From contig JAWKNJ010000023.1 in NCBI GenBank assembly GCA_041391765.1, forward strand, positions 1 to 64,000: DNA of 64,000 nucleotides. Direction: 5' to 3'. The translations under genes and the position numbers were made by a program. This document shows, one piece after another, positions 43,932 to 51,652 of this stretch; positions within the stretch are counted from its first letter, which is position 1, and every line of letters starts with the position of its first letter. This DNA is from SHAN690 sp041391765 (GTDB lineage: Bacteria; Bacteroidota; Bacteroidia; Flavobacteriales_G; Salibacteraceae). The notes under the pieces were generated by a model. That model was not told where the DNA came from and did not search any database. It was given only the letters and a program-made list of their open reading frames with translations.

Positions 43932-45869
43932 ATGGATTCATCGAAGGTTTATTGCAACAGTCTTACTGAGTATAAGCGCTTCAAAACACGTGAAGTGATG
44001 ATCGGAAGTGTGGGTGTTGGTGGCGAAAACCCCATCCGCGTTCAGTCCATGACCACCACTGATACCATGAACACCGAAGCTACGGTAGCTCAGAGCATTC
44101 GAATGATCGAAGCCGGATGTGAAATCGTGCGCATCACTGCCCCGAGCAAAAAGGAAGCAGAGAACCTTCAAAACATCAAGGATGAGCTGAGAAAACGAGG
44201 ATATAACACTCCCCTGGTAGCTGACATTCACTTCACTCCGAACGCAGCTGAAATTGCTGCACGGATTGTGGAGAAGGTGCGTGTGAATCCAGGTAACTAT
44301 GCCGACAAGAAGAAGTTTGAACACATCGAATACAACGATGAAACCTATCAAGCGGAGTTGGATCGCATACGCGAGCGTTTCACTCCTCTGGTATTAATCT
44401 GTAAAGAACACGGTACGGCCATGCGCATTGGAACCAACCACGGCTCCTTGAGTGATCGCATCTTGAGCCGCTACGGGGACACTCCCCTTGGCATGGTCGA
44501 AAGCGCGATGGAGTTCCTTCATATATGCCGAGATCATGACTATCATGAAATCGTGCTGAGCATGAAGGCCAGTAACACGCAAGTTATGGTCGAAGCCTAT
44601 AGATTGCTAGTGAATCGCATGATTCAGGAAGGCATGAACTATCCGCTACACCTTGGCGTGACCGAAGCCGGTGAGGGCGAAGATGGTCGTATAAAGTCGG
44701 CCGTGGGTATTGGAACATTGCTCGAAGACGGCTTAGGCGATACCATTCGTGTTTCACTGACAGAAGAACCTGAACACGAAATTCCCGTGGCCTTTGCATT
44801 GGCCAAACGATACGATCATCGTGCGAAACACTCACCAATTCCCGATCTAAATTCCTACCCCATCGATCCGTTTGCGCATCAGAGAAGAGCAACAAATGAA
44901 GTGGTCAACATTGGCGATCACAATGTTCCTCGGGTCGTACATGACTTTTCAGAAAACGATGCAATAACTGCCGCCAACTTGCACGCGGTGGGCTACAACT
45001 ACAGTGTTCCACTTGACAAGTGGAATCTGACTGACCAAGCATGCGACTTCATATTCATCGGCAGTAAGAAACTAAGTTTTGAAATCCCGGGAACGCTTGG
45101 TGTGATTCAAGACACATCTGCTTGGAATGATGACGAGCGCCACTATCCGCTATTTGAGAGTATCAGCTACGTGGTCGCACAAAAGAAATCTGCTAAGCTC
45201 AACTTCGTTCAGTGTGATCTAGATGGATTGGACATTCCGTTGATGGCCGCATTAAAGCACGATCCCACCGCAGTTTTGGTTTTGACAACAAGCAATGAAC
45301 ACGGCATGGCTGAGCAGCGAGCTGCTTTTATTCGATTGATTGAAGAAAGGTTAAACACGCCCGTCATCATTCAACGGGAATACAAAAACTTGGATGAAAA
45401 CGATGTGCAGCTCTTCGCCTCCACGGATGCAGGCGCATTGCTAATCGATGGCCTGGGCGATGGTATTTGGCTGAAGACAGTCAATTGCGGCAGCCGCAAA
45501 ATGATCAACTCGCTTGATTTCGGCATCTTGCAAGCCACGAGAACGCGCATTTCAAAAACAGAGTACATCAGCTGTCCATCCTGCGGGAGAACATTGTTTG
45601 ATCTGCAGGAAACGACTGCGAAAATTCGCGCTCGAACCAGTCATCTGAAAGGTGTTAAAATAGGCATCATGGGTTGCATTGTGAATGGTCCTGGCGAAAT
45701 GGCTGACGCGGACTACGGTTATGTGGGAACCGGTCAGGGCAAGATCACATTGTACAAGGAAAAGGAAGTAGTAAAGCGTAACATTCCCGAAGCAGACGCC
45801 TTGGACGAATTAATTGCCCTGATTGCAGAACACGGGGATTGGATTGATGCGGCAGTTATTAGTGATTAG
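43932..45869 (+). CDS. ispG: 4-hydroxy-3-methylbut-2-enyl diphosphate synthase, long form
   Basis: 645 residues, much longer than the about 370 of E. coli IspG. It converts MEcPP to HMBPP in the MEP isoprenoid pathway with a [4Fe-4S] cluster. The TIM barrel has VQSMTTTDTMNTEATVAQ and PLVADIHFTPNAAEIAA. An inserted domain of about 250 residues follows, the type found in Bacteroidota, Chlamydiae and plants. The C-terminal iron-sulfur domain carries SCPSCGRTLFDLQ and GIMGCIVNGPGEMADADYGYVG with the three Cys. It supplies precursors for the carotenoid operon that ends about 1.1 kb upstream, but it has its own promoter. Confidence 0.96.
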   Translation: MDSSKVYCNSLTEYKRFKTREVMIGSVGVGGENPIRVQSMTTTDTMNTEATVAQSIRMIEAGCEIVRITAPSKKEAENLQNIKDELRKRGYNTPLVADIHFTPNAAEIAARIVEKVRVNPGNYADKKKFEHIEYNDETYQAELDRIRERFTPLVLICKEHGTAMRIGTNHGSLSDRILSRYGDTPLGMVESAMEFLHICRDHDYHEIVLSMKASNTQVMVEAYRLLVNRMIQEGMNYPLHLGVTEAGEGEDGRIKSAVGIGTLLEDGLGDTIRVSLTEEPEHEIPVAFALAKRYDHRAKHSPIPDLNSYPIDPFAHQRRATNEVVNIGDHNVPRVVHDFSENDAITAANLHAVGYNYSVPLDKWNLTDQACDFIFIGSKKLSFEIPGTLGVIQDTSAWNDDERHYPLFESISYVVAQKKSAKLNFVQCDLDGLDIPLMAALKHDPTAVLVLTTSNEHGMAEQRAAFIRLIEERLNTPVIIQREYKNLDENDVQLFASTDAGALLIDGLGDGIWLKTVNCGSRKMINSLDFGILQATRTRISKTEYISCPSCGRTLFDLQETTAKIRARTSHLKGVKIGIMGCIVNGPGEMADADYGYVGTGQGKITLYKEKEVVKRNIPEADALDELIALIAEHGDWIDAAVISD

Positions 45870-45915
45870 TTATTGGTTAATAGTTTTATGAACCAACTAA
45901 TCACCAATAACTAAT
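45865..45915. repeat. AT-rich inverted repeat after ispG
   Basis: ATTAGTTATTGGT (45865-45877) and ACCAATAACTAAT (45903-45915) are exact inverted 13-mers with a 25-base loop. The left arm overlaps the ispG stop codon. Extra copies of TTAGTTATT and TTAGTGATTAG lie around it. The low G+C makes it a weak intrinsic terminator; it may instead be an intergenic repeat type common in this phylum. Confidence 0.6.
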
Positions 45916-45931
45916 AACTCTGCACTGAACC

Positions 45932-46594
45932 ATGATTGGAAACAAAAAACACTTCTTAATTGCCGGAGCCACCGGTTTAGTGGGTAAAGCACTTCTTGAC
46001 ATGCTCTTGGAAAATGACGCTGTCGGTAAAGTGACCATTCTGGTTCGTAGACCGATAGAATTAGATCACCCAAAACTCTCGGTTAAGGAAATTGATTTTG
46101 AAATGTTCACCGAACGTGAAATTGCTCCGAACGTGGATGCTGTTTTTTGTTGCTTGGGAACCACCATGGCTCAAGCAGGAGGAAAAGACGCATTCAGACG
46201 AGTCGACTATGAACACGTGGTGAAATTGGCGGTGTATTCTCAACGTCAAAAGATTCCACAATTCCACGCCATCAGTGCGGTTGGCGCGAATCCAAACTCC
46301 AAGATTTTCTACAACAAAGTGAAGGGTCGAATGGAATTAGAGGTCTCCAAATTGGACAAGATCAGAAGCATTTACTTCTATCGCCCCAGCATGTTGCTGG
46401 GAAATCGAGAGGGATTTCGTTTTGGTGAATCCTTGGGTAAAATATTCATGCGGGCCTTTTCATTTCTGATTCCAAAATCGGGAAAAGCGGTTCATGCTTC
46501 AGAAGTGGCGCTGAGTATGTTGTCACATGCTTTTGACTCAAAAAAAGGCATTCACTTCATCAAGAATGCGGAAATACTCCAAATTAGTCGCTGA
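45932..46594 (+). CDS. NAD(P)-binding Rossmann oxidoreductase (HTATIP2/atypical SDR type)
   Basis: 220 residues. The N-terminal AGATGLVGKALLDMLLEN is the GxxGxxG nucleotide-binding loop. CLGTTMAQAGGKDAFRRVDYEH and HAISAVGANPNSKIFYNKVKGRMELEV match the atypical SDR group close to HTATIP2/TIP30 and YbjT; YNKVKG supplies the Tyr-x-x-x-Lys catalytic pair. The reaction is unknown. It lies 60 bases after ispG on the same strand. Some enzymes of this group act on quinones or serve as chaperones, so an isoprenoid link is only positional. Confidence 0.85.
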   Translation: MIGNKKHFLIAGATGLVGKALLDMLLENDAVGKVTILVRRPIELDHPKLSVKEIDFEMFTEREIAPNVDAVFCCLGTTMAQAGGKDAFRRVDYEHVVKLAVYSQRQKIPQFHAISAVGANPNSKIFYNKVKGRMELEVSKLDKIRSIYFYRPSMLLGNREGFRFGESLGKIFMRAFSFLIPKSGKAVHASEVALSMLSHAFDSKKGIHFIKNAEILQISR

Positions 46595-46660
46595 TCAAAT
46601 TGCATCCTGTCCCGACTTTGACGTCTTAGTGAATCGAAATGCAAAATTGAACACTGTGCA

Positions 46661-47461
46661 TTGAGAGGAATATTTCACATATCTATCCTGACGCTTCTAG
46701 CTCTCAGCCTCGGTTCTTGCCACGAAGTAGACGGCTGTATCCATAGTCAAGCGGACAACTACAATCCGGAGGCAACCCGAAATGATGGTAGTTGCCTTTA
46801 CACTCCGATAGTCGGCCTGAAATCAAAACCTGAAACCATTGAACCGATTAACAACACGTTTTCGGTTTCGGTCAACGTGCAAAGTGCCTTGCCCCTCGCT
46901 TATGTCTATTGCACTGCCACGCTCAAGAGCTTCTCATCATCACCCTATTTCACAGACACCATTAAGAATACCGAGAATCTGACGGTTGCTGATTTTATTG
47001 TGACTCTTCCCGATGAAGCCATGTTTGGCAAACACACCGTACGTGTAGGTTGCATAGATAACAAGGCGAATGCTGCTAAGGATGCGTTTTCCTTTGAACT
47101 AAAGGACGATTCCGATCCAAAAATCGTAGCTAGAATTGACATCGACACCGTGCCGTTCGTTCAACTTTGGCAACCGAAAGCATTCCGCATAGCTGCCGAA
47201 TGGAGTGATAATTACACGCTCGACTCAGCCAATGTGAGCGTGTGGCGCGTAAATCATGTAAACGGGTTGGAAGAAGCGATTAACGACAGTCTCTATGTTC
47301 GTAAATACAACAACGTTGTTCCGATGGACATGATTGACATCATTGGTCCTGCGAGCGATTCTACCGGTGAGGAAGGAAGGGCCTCGATCGTGATTCAAGT
47401 GACGGATGCGAAGGGTCACAAAGTAAAATTTCAAACCGCTCCCTTTGAGGCGAGATGGTGA
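46661..47461 (+). CDS. Lipoprotein with GCxxxxADNYNPxA motif
   Basis: 266 residues, TTG start 46661. The leader ends in lipobox LGSC. The mature N-terminus has DGCIHSQADNYNPEATRNDG, then SCLY: the Cys-rich GCTDxxAxNYNPxAxxDDGSC motif that occurs often in Bacteroidota surface proteins. The remainder is beta-rich and looks like two Ig-like domains (about 45-145 with FSVSVNVQSALPLAYVYC, and 150-265 ending PFEARW). Likely outer-membrane associated. No enzymatic sign. The following 150 bases contain no gene but include a palindromic repeat. Confidence 0.75.
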   Translation: MRGIFHISILTLLALSLGSCHEVDGCIHSQADNYNPEATRNDGSCLYTPIVGLKSKPETIEPINNTFSVSVNVQSALPLAYVYCTATLKSFSSSPYFTDTIKNTENLTVADFIVTLPDEAMFGKHTVRVGCIDNKANAAKDAFSFELKDDSDPKIVARIDIDTVPFVQLWQPKAFRIAAEWSDNYTLDSANVSVWRVNHVNGLEEAINDSLYVRKYNNVVPMDMIDIIGPASDSTGEEGRASIVIQVTDAKGHKVKFQTAPFEARW

Positions 47462-47477
47462 TTTGGTGCAATTCTCA

Positions 47478-47594
47478 GACCGAAGGTCACACTGAGGTGA
47501 GGAACGAAACCGAAGTCTCAGTCATTCGAATTGAGTAGAAAGGGAGATGGAAATGACTGAGACGCTTCCCGCTGGTTAACGTGACTTTGCGGTC
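47478..47594. repeat. Palindromic intergenic repeat, left of the GIY-YIG gene
   Basis: An inner perfect stem of 12 bp pairs GTCTCAGTCATT (47515-47526) with AATGACTGAGAC (47552-47563). An outer imperfect stem pairs GACCGAAGGTCAC (47478-47490) with GTGACTTTGCGGTC (47581-47594). It contains TCACACTGAGGTGAGGAACG, nearly identical to the copy at 47967. Confidence 0.8.
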
Positions 47595-47609
47595 GCTTTT
47601 ACGGATCAG

Positions 47610-47930
47610 TTATCCTTTCAAACTAAATGCATTGAAATCCCAATCCGCACTCAAGTCGCTCCATGCAGGGTTCATTTCGTTTATCAAATCCAGCTTCTTT
47701 TTTCGAATCCAGCCTTTGATTTGCTTCTCTCTTCGAATTGCAGCCATTGGTGTTGAGTGAATTTCGAACCAAACCAATTTGTCACTATTATACTTGTTAG
47801 TGAATCCTTGATTTAATTTGGTTTTGTGTTCGTGCATCCTGCGTTCAAGATTATTAGTCATTCCGGTGTATAAGACCCGGTTCCACTTGTTGGTAGTAAT
47901 GTATGTGTAGTACTGGCGAATCCGAGCCAT
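47610..47930 (-). CDS. GIY-YIG domain nuclease-like protein
   Basis: 106 residues from ATG 47930 (MARIRQYY). The GIY-YIG core reads YYTYITTNKWNRVLYTGMTN, followed by NLERRMHEHK with the conserved Arg, and AIRREKQIKGWIRKKK with the Glu that binds metal. This is the short stand-alone UPF0213/YhbQ-like type that Bacteroidota genomes carry in many copies, often misnamed UvrC. It is bracketed by two palindromic repeats of the same sequence family, 15 bases from one and 36 from the other, and is transcribed opposite to its neighbours. A role in moving or maintaining these repeats is a hypothesis. Confidence 0.88.
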   Translation of the reverse strand: MARIRQYYTYITTNKWNRVLYTGMTNNLERRMHEHKTKLNQGFTNKYNSDKLVWFEIHSTPMAAIRREKQIKGWIRKKKLDLINEMNPAWSDLSADWDFNAFSLKG

Positions 47931-47966
47931 AGGCGAATTTATGCACACCTTCGCTATCAACCCTAA

Positions 47967-48071
47967 AGTCACACTGAGGCGAGGAACGAGGCCGAAGTGT
48001 CTCAGTCTTTTAGATTAATCACTTTGGTGAATTCAAAAGGCTGAGACACTTCGCAGTGCTCAGCATGACTC
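47967..48071. repeat. Palindromic intergenic repeat, right of the GIY-YIG gene
   Basis: The inner stem pairs 19 bases at 47993-48011 (CGAAGTGTCTCAGTCTTTT) with 48035-48053 (AAAAGGCTGAGACACTTCG), one mismatch. An outer stem pairs AGTCACACTGAG (47967-47978) with CTCAGCATGACT (48060-48071), two mismatches. The left half matches the copy at 47478 closely. Confidence 0.82.
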
Positions 48072-48132
48072 CGTGGGTTTGGAATACGATTGGGTGAATG
48101 AATCGAATAATCGACATTCGCAAAGCGCATTC

Positions 48133-48702
48133 ATGAAAACCAACTTCATTGAAATAAAACACGGCCCACAGTTCAATGGATTGATTTCAACGATGGGATT
48201 GTTTGGAGGGATTGGAAGCCTTGTCTATTTGATCATACTCTTAACCTCTAGTGAGCTGGTAACTGCGGCACTCACGCTTATCTCGCTCGTGATTTGTAGT
48301 TCCATTTTCCTTGACTACAGGGGTGTTCAAATCGATCTATCCAACAAGCGCATTCGAGAGTATAGATCATTACTTGGATATAAGCATGGGAGATGGGAAT
48401 CCCTTTCAGATTTTAAACAAATTCGGCTCAAGTGGGAGCGCACACATACCACTTCGTCATATGGTCAAATTATACAAGACAGAAGCCACGGATATTCCTC
48501 TGATGGTTATTGTGTGGTATTAGAAGGAGCTCATTCGCTCCCGTTCGAAGTCGGAGAATATGCAAGCTATAAAGCTGCTAAGTCCGTGATGCTTCAGTTG
48601 AGCTCTTCTCTAAACCTTCCATGTTTCGACAACTATGCCAAGATCCTAGAATCAGCAAAAGAAAGCCGAAGAAACATAGAAGGCCGAGCAACAAGGCGCT
48701 AA
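48133..48702 (+). CDS. Membrane protein of unknown function
   Basis: 189 residues from ATG 48133. Two adjacent membrane helices (about residues 20-65: ISTMGLFGGIGSLVYLIILL and VTAALTLISLVICSS) form a hairpin. A C-terminal cytoplasmic region begins with YRGVQIDLSNKRIREYRSLLG and has LSDFKQIRLKW, which resembles bacterial PH-like domains found after such hairpins. It is followed by a basic tail (ESAKESRRNIEGRATRR). No known function. It ends 32 bases before recG on the same strand. Confidence 0.6.
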   Translation: MKTNFIEIKHGPQFNGLISTMGLFGGIGSLVYLIILLTSSELVTAALTLISLVICSSIFLDYRGVQIDLSNKRIREYRSLLGYKHGRWESLSDFKQIRLKWERTHTTSSYGQIIQDRSHGYSSDGYCVVLEGAHSLPFEVGEYASYKAAKSVMLQLSSSLNLPCFDNYAKILESAKESRRNIEGRATRR

Positions 48703-48734
48703 TTGAAGCTAGTGGCTTTACTTCGCAACCATAG

Positions 48735-50837
48735 ATGAACGTCCTCGATACACCCATTGAATTCTTGAAAGGAGTCGGCCCAACACGGTCTGAGCTGCTG
48801 CGCAGTGAATTGGGTGTTCGAACCTATGGCGATTTGCTCCACTACTTTCCGTTTCGCCACATAGATCGAAGCAAGTTTTACCCCATCAGCGAGATTGACC
48901 CGAATTCCGCAATGGTACAGGTGAAGGGAAAGTTCATTCGAATCGACAGCATTGGAGCGAAGCGCGCTATGAGGCTGGTTGGCGCCTTTCAAGATGAACA
49001 AGGCGGATTGATGGAAGTGGTGTGGTTTCGAAGCATCACTTGGATCAAGCAGAGCATCAAGCCGGATGTGGAATATGTGCTATTCGGCAAGCCATCGTTG
49101 TTCAAGAACAAGCTGCAGATGACGCATCCGGAAATCGAGTTGGCCGAAAATTTTGGCAACGCACTCAAGGGCGGACTGGAAGGCGTCTACAGCACCACTG
49201 AAAAGCTGAAAGCCAGAAAATTGGATAGCCGCGCGATTCGTAAACTCATGGAGGTTCTTATTCCCCAAGTGATCGATGAGGTTGGTGACATCTTACCCGG
49301 ATATATCAAAAAGCGCCAAGGACTAGTTGATCGCTCTTCTGCGCTGCGGGAAATCCATTTTCCGCAAAACACGGATCAGTTGACGAAGGCCCAACACACT
49401 CTGAAATTCTACGAGTTGTTCTATGTGCAAATGCGCATGATGAGCGTGAAGGCCAAGCGCCACAAGGAGATCCGTGGTCACGTGTTTGGAGAAGTGGGAT
49501 CGCACTTCAACACCTTCTTCCAAAGCCACTTACCCTTCGATTTAACCAACGCTCAAAAGCGTGTGATTAAAGAAATCCGAAAGGACATGGGCAGCGGACA
49601 CCAGATGAATCGATTGCTTCAGGGTGATGTTGGAAGTGGGAAGACGGTCGTTGCGTTGCTCTGTGCATTAATCGCGATCGACAATGGCTATCAGAGTGCG
49701 ATCATGGCACCAACTGAAATCTTAGCTCAACAGCATTTCGAGACGATTCAATCACTGCTGCAAGACATGCCTCTGCGCGTGGAACTCCTCACGGGAAGTT
49801 CTAAAACAGCGTATCGAAAACAGCTCCATGCCGACTTGGAAAACGGACAAGTCCACATCTTAATTGGCACCCACGCACTGCTTGAAGATAAGGTTAAATT
49901 CTTCAATCTCGGCTTAGCGATCATTGATGAGCAACACCGCTTCGGTGTCGCGCAGCGATCCAAGCTTTGGAGAAAAAACACAATTCCTCCTCACGTTCTT
50001 GTAATGACCGCCACTCCCATTCCGCGAACATTGGCGATGACGGTGTATGGCGATTTGGATGTGAGCGTCATTGACGAGCTTCCACCTGGCCGTAAACCGA
50101 TCAAGACAGTTCATCGAACGGATGCGCATCGTTTGCAAGTCTTTGGTTTTATGAAAGATGAGATCAAAAAAGGTCGACAGGTGTATGTGGTTTATCCGCT
50201 CATTGAAGAAAGCGAGACGCTCGACTACAAAGACTTGATGGACGGATACGAAAGCATTTGCCGAGCATTCCCGCAACCCGAATACCAAGTCAGCATTGTT
50301 CACGGCAAAATGAAACCCGAAGACAAGGAATTTGAAATGAAGCGCTTTGCCGAAGGCACCACCCAAATCATGGTTGCGACCACAGTGATTGAGGTTGGAG
50401 TTAACGTGCCCAATGCCTCCGTCATGATCATCGAAAGTTCGGAGCGTTTTGGATTATCACAAATGCATCAATTGCGAGGTCGCGTAGGTCGAGGTGCGGA
50501 TCAGAGTTATTGCATTCTGATGACCGGACATAAGGTGAGCAACGAAGGCCGACAGCGAATTCAGACCATGTGCGAAACCAATGACGGGTTCCGTATTGCG
50601 GAAGTTGATCTCAAACTTCGCGGACCGGGCGACTTGATGGGCACGCAACAAAGCGGTTTGATGAATTTCAACATTGCTGACATCGTTAAGGATGGCGAGA
50701 TTCTCAAAAATGCCCGAGAAGAAGCGGAGTACATTTTTGACAACGACCCTGAGCTGAAGCATGAGCAATTGGCCGTCATCAAAAATCATCTGACCATGAT
50801 TATGAAGCGTCAACCGAATTGGGGGAGGATTAGCTAA
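48735..50837 (+). CDS. recG: ATP-dependent DNA helicase RecG
   Basis: 700 residues, standard length. RecG remodels stalled forks and branched DNA. The N-terminal wedge domain has TPIEFLKGVGPTRSELL and an OB fold up to about residue 150. Motif I is LLQGDVGSGKTVVALL, motif II IIDEQHRFG, motif III TATPIPRTLAMT; the second lobe has ATTVIEVGVNVPNASVMII and HQLRGRVGRGADQSYC. The TRG-type region has LRGPGDLMGTQQSG. No adjacent recombination gene. Confidence 0.96.
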   Translation: MNVLDTPIEFLKGVGPTRSELLRSELGVRTYGDLLHYFPFRHIDRSKFYPISEIDPNSAMVQVKGKFIRIDSIGAKRAMRLVGAFQDEQGGLMEVVWFRSITWIKQSIKPDVEYVLFGKPSLFKNKLQMTHPEIELAENFGNALKGGLEGVYSTTEKLKARKLDSRAIRKLMEVLIPQVIDEVGDILPGYIKKRQGLVDRSSALREIHFPQNTDQLTKAQHTLKFYELFYVQMRMMSVKAKRHKEIRGHVFGEVGSHFNTFFQSHLPFDLTNAQKRVIKEIRKDMGSGHQMNRLLQGDVGSGKTVVALLCALIAIDNGYQSAIMAPTEILAQQHFETIQSLLQDMPLRVELLTGSSKTAYRKQLHADLENGQVHILIGTHALLEDKVKFFNLGLAIIDEQHRFGVAQRSKLWRKNTIPPHVLVMTATPIPRTLAMTVYGDLDVSVIDELPPGRKPIKTVHRTDAHRLQVFGFMKDEIKKGRQVYVVYPLIEESETLDYKDLMDGYESICRAFPQPEYQVSIVHGKMKPEDKEFEMKRFAEGTTQIMVATTVIEVGVNVPNASVMIIESSERFGLSQMHQLRGRVGRGADQSYCILMTGHKVSNEGRQRIQTMCETNDGFRIAEVDLKLRGPGDLMGTQQSGLMNFNIADIVKDGEILKNAREEAEYIFDNDPELKHEQLAVIKNHLTMIMKRQPNWGRIS

Positions 50838-50878
50838 CCGAGCATAAAAGAGTACAATTGTTTCACTATAAAATCATC

Positions 50879-51556
50879 ATGAGCAACGACCACAACCAAC
50901 AAATAACCACCGCCAGGTTTACTGGAATCTGGTACCTACTCTTGGCCGTAACGGGAGGTCTTGGTTTTATGTTATTCCACCCACAAATCTTCATTGAGGG
51001 AGATCCTGAAAAAACATTGACGAATCTTATCGAGCAAGAGTCGTTCGCTAGAATGAGGCTATTGTTGGAACTGGCCGTCATAATCACACAGGCGCTCACC
51101 GCAGTTTGGTTTTATAGATTGTTCAGACGATACAGCGAATGGGCAGCTTGGGCCATTGCGGGTTGGGGAATGGCAAATGCCATAGCCATTATGATAAGCG
51201 CTATTTCTATTGGATCCGCCATTGACATAGCAACATCCACAACGCTGGCTCAAGAAAGTCAGGTTGAACTCATCGAACTGTGTAGTCGCATCGTCACAAA
51301 CTCTTGGGCAGCAGGCAGCATTTTTTTTGGACTTTGGCTTATTCCAATGGGATACGTGGTTATCGATTCTGGAAGAATGCCGCTTTGGCTTGGTCGCACG
51401 TTGTTCATCGGTGGATTTGGCTACTTGCTCAACACGGTTTTGCACTACCTCGGCTTTCTTCATCCAATGGTCGAAATGCTCGTTATTCCTGCGACTATCG
51501 GGGAGTTGTGGATGCTTGGTTATTTGATCATATTTGGAATACGATCTGAAGATTAG
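50879..51556 (+). CDS. DUF4386 family membrane protein
   Basis: 225 residues from ATG 50879. Six membrane helices. Family features are TARFTGIWYLLLAVTGGLGF at the start, an ALTAVWFYRLFRRYSEWAAW segment, and GYVVIDSGRMPLWLGRTLFIGGFGYL. DUF4386 proteins have no known function. It lies 41 bases after recG but is probably a separate gene. A strong terminator hairpin follows 51 bases after the stop. Confidence 0.85.
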   Translation: MSNDHNQQITTARFTGIWYLLLAVTGGLGFMLFHPQIFIEGDPEKTLTNLIEQESFARMRLLLELAVIITQALTAVWFYRLFRRYSEWAAWAIAGWGMANAIAIMISAISIGSAIDIATSTTLAQESQVELIELCSRIVTNSWAAGSIFFGLWLIPMGYVVIDSGRMPLWLGRTLFIGGFGYLLNTVLHYLGFLHPMVEMLVIPATIGELWMLGYLIIFGIRSED

Positions 51557-51606
51557 TGACATCTCGCGTTCATGAAAGCAGTCAGACATAACTCTCAAAA
51601 AAACCA

Positions 51607-51636
51607 AGAAAGCCACGGTTGATGCCGTGGCTTTCT
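51607..51636. terminator. Bidirectional intrinsic terminator
   Basis: AGAAAGCCACGG (51607-51618) and CCGTGGCTTTCT (51625-51636) form a perfect 12-bp stem with a 6-base loop. An A-rich run precedes and a T-rich run follows, so it can end transcription from both the DUF4386 gene and the convergent VWA gene. Confidence 0.9.
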
Positions 51637-51652
51637 TCAGCTTCACTCCTGA

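Noticed and set aside
51059..51646. Minus-strand open frame of 195 codons opposite the DUF4386 gene
   Set aside because: The plus strand encodes a coherent multi-helix membrane protein; the antisense frame is His/Arg rich with no domain and crosses the terminator hairpin.
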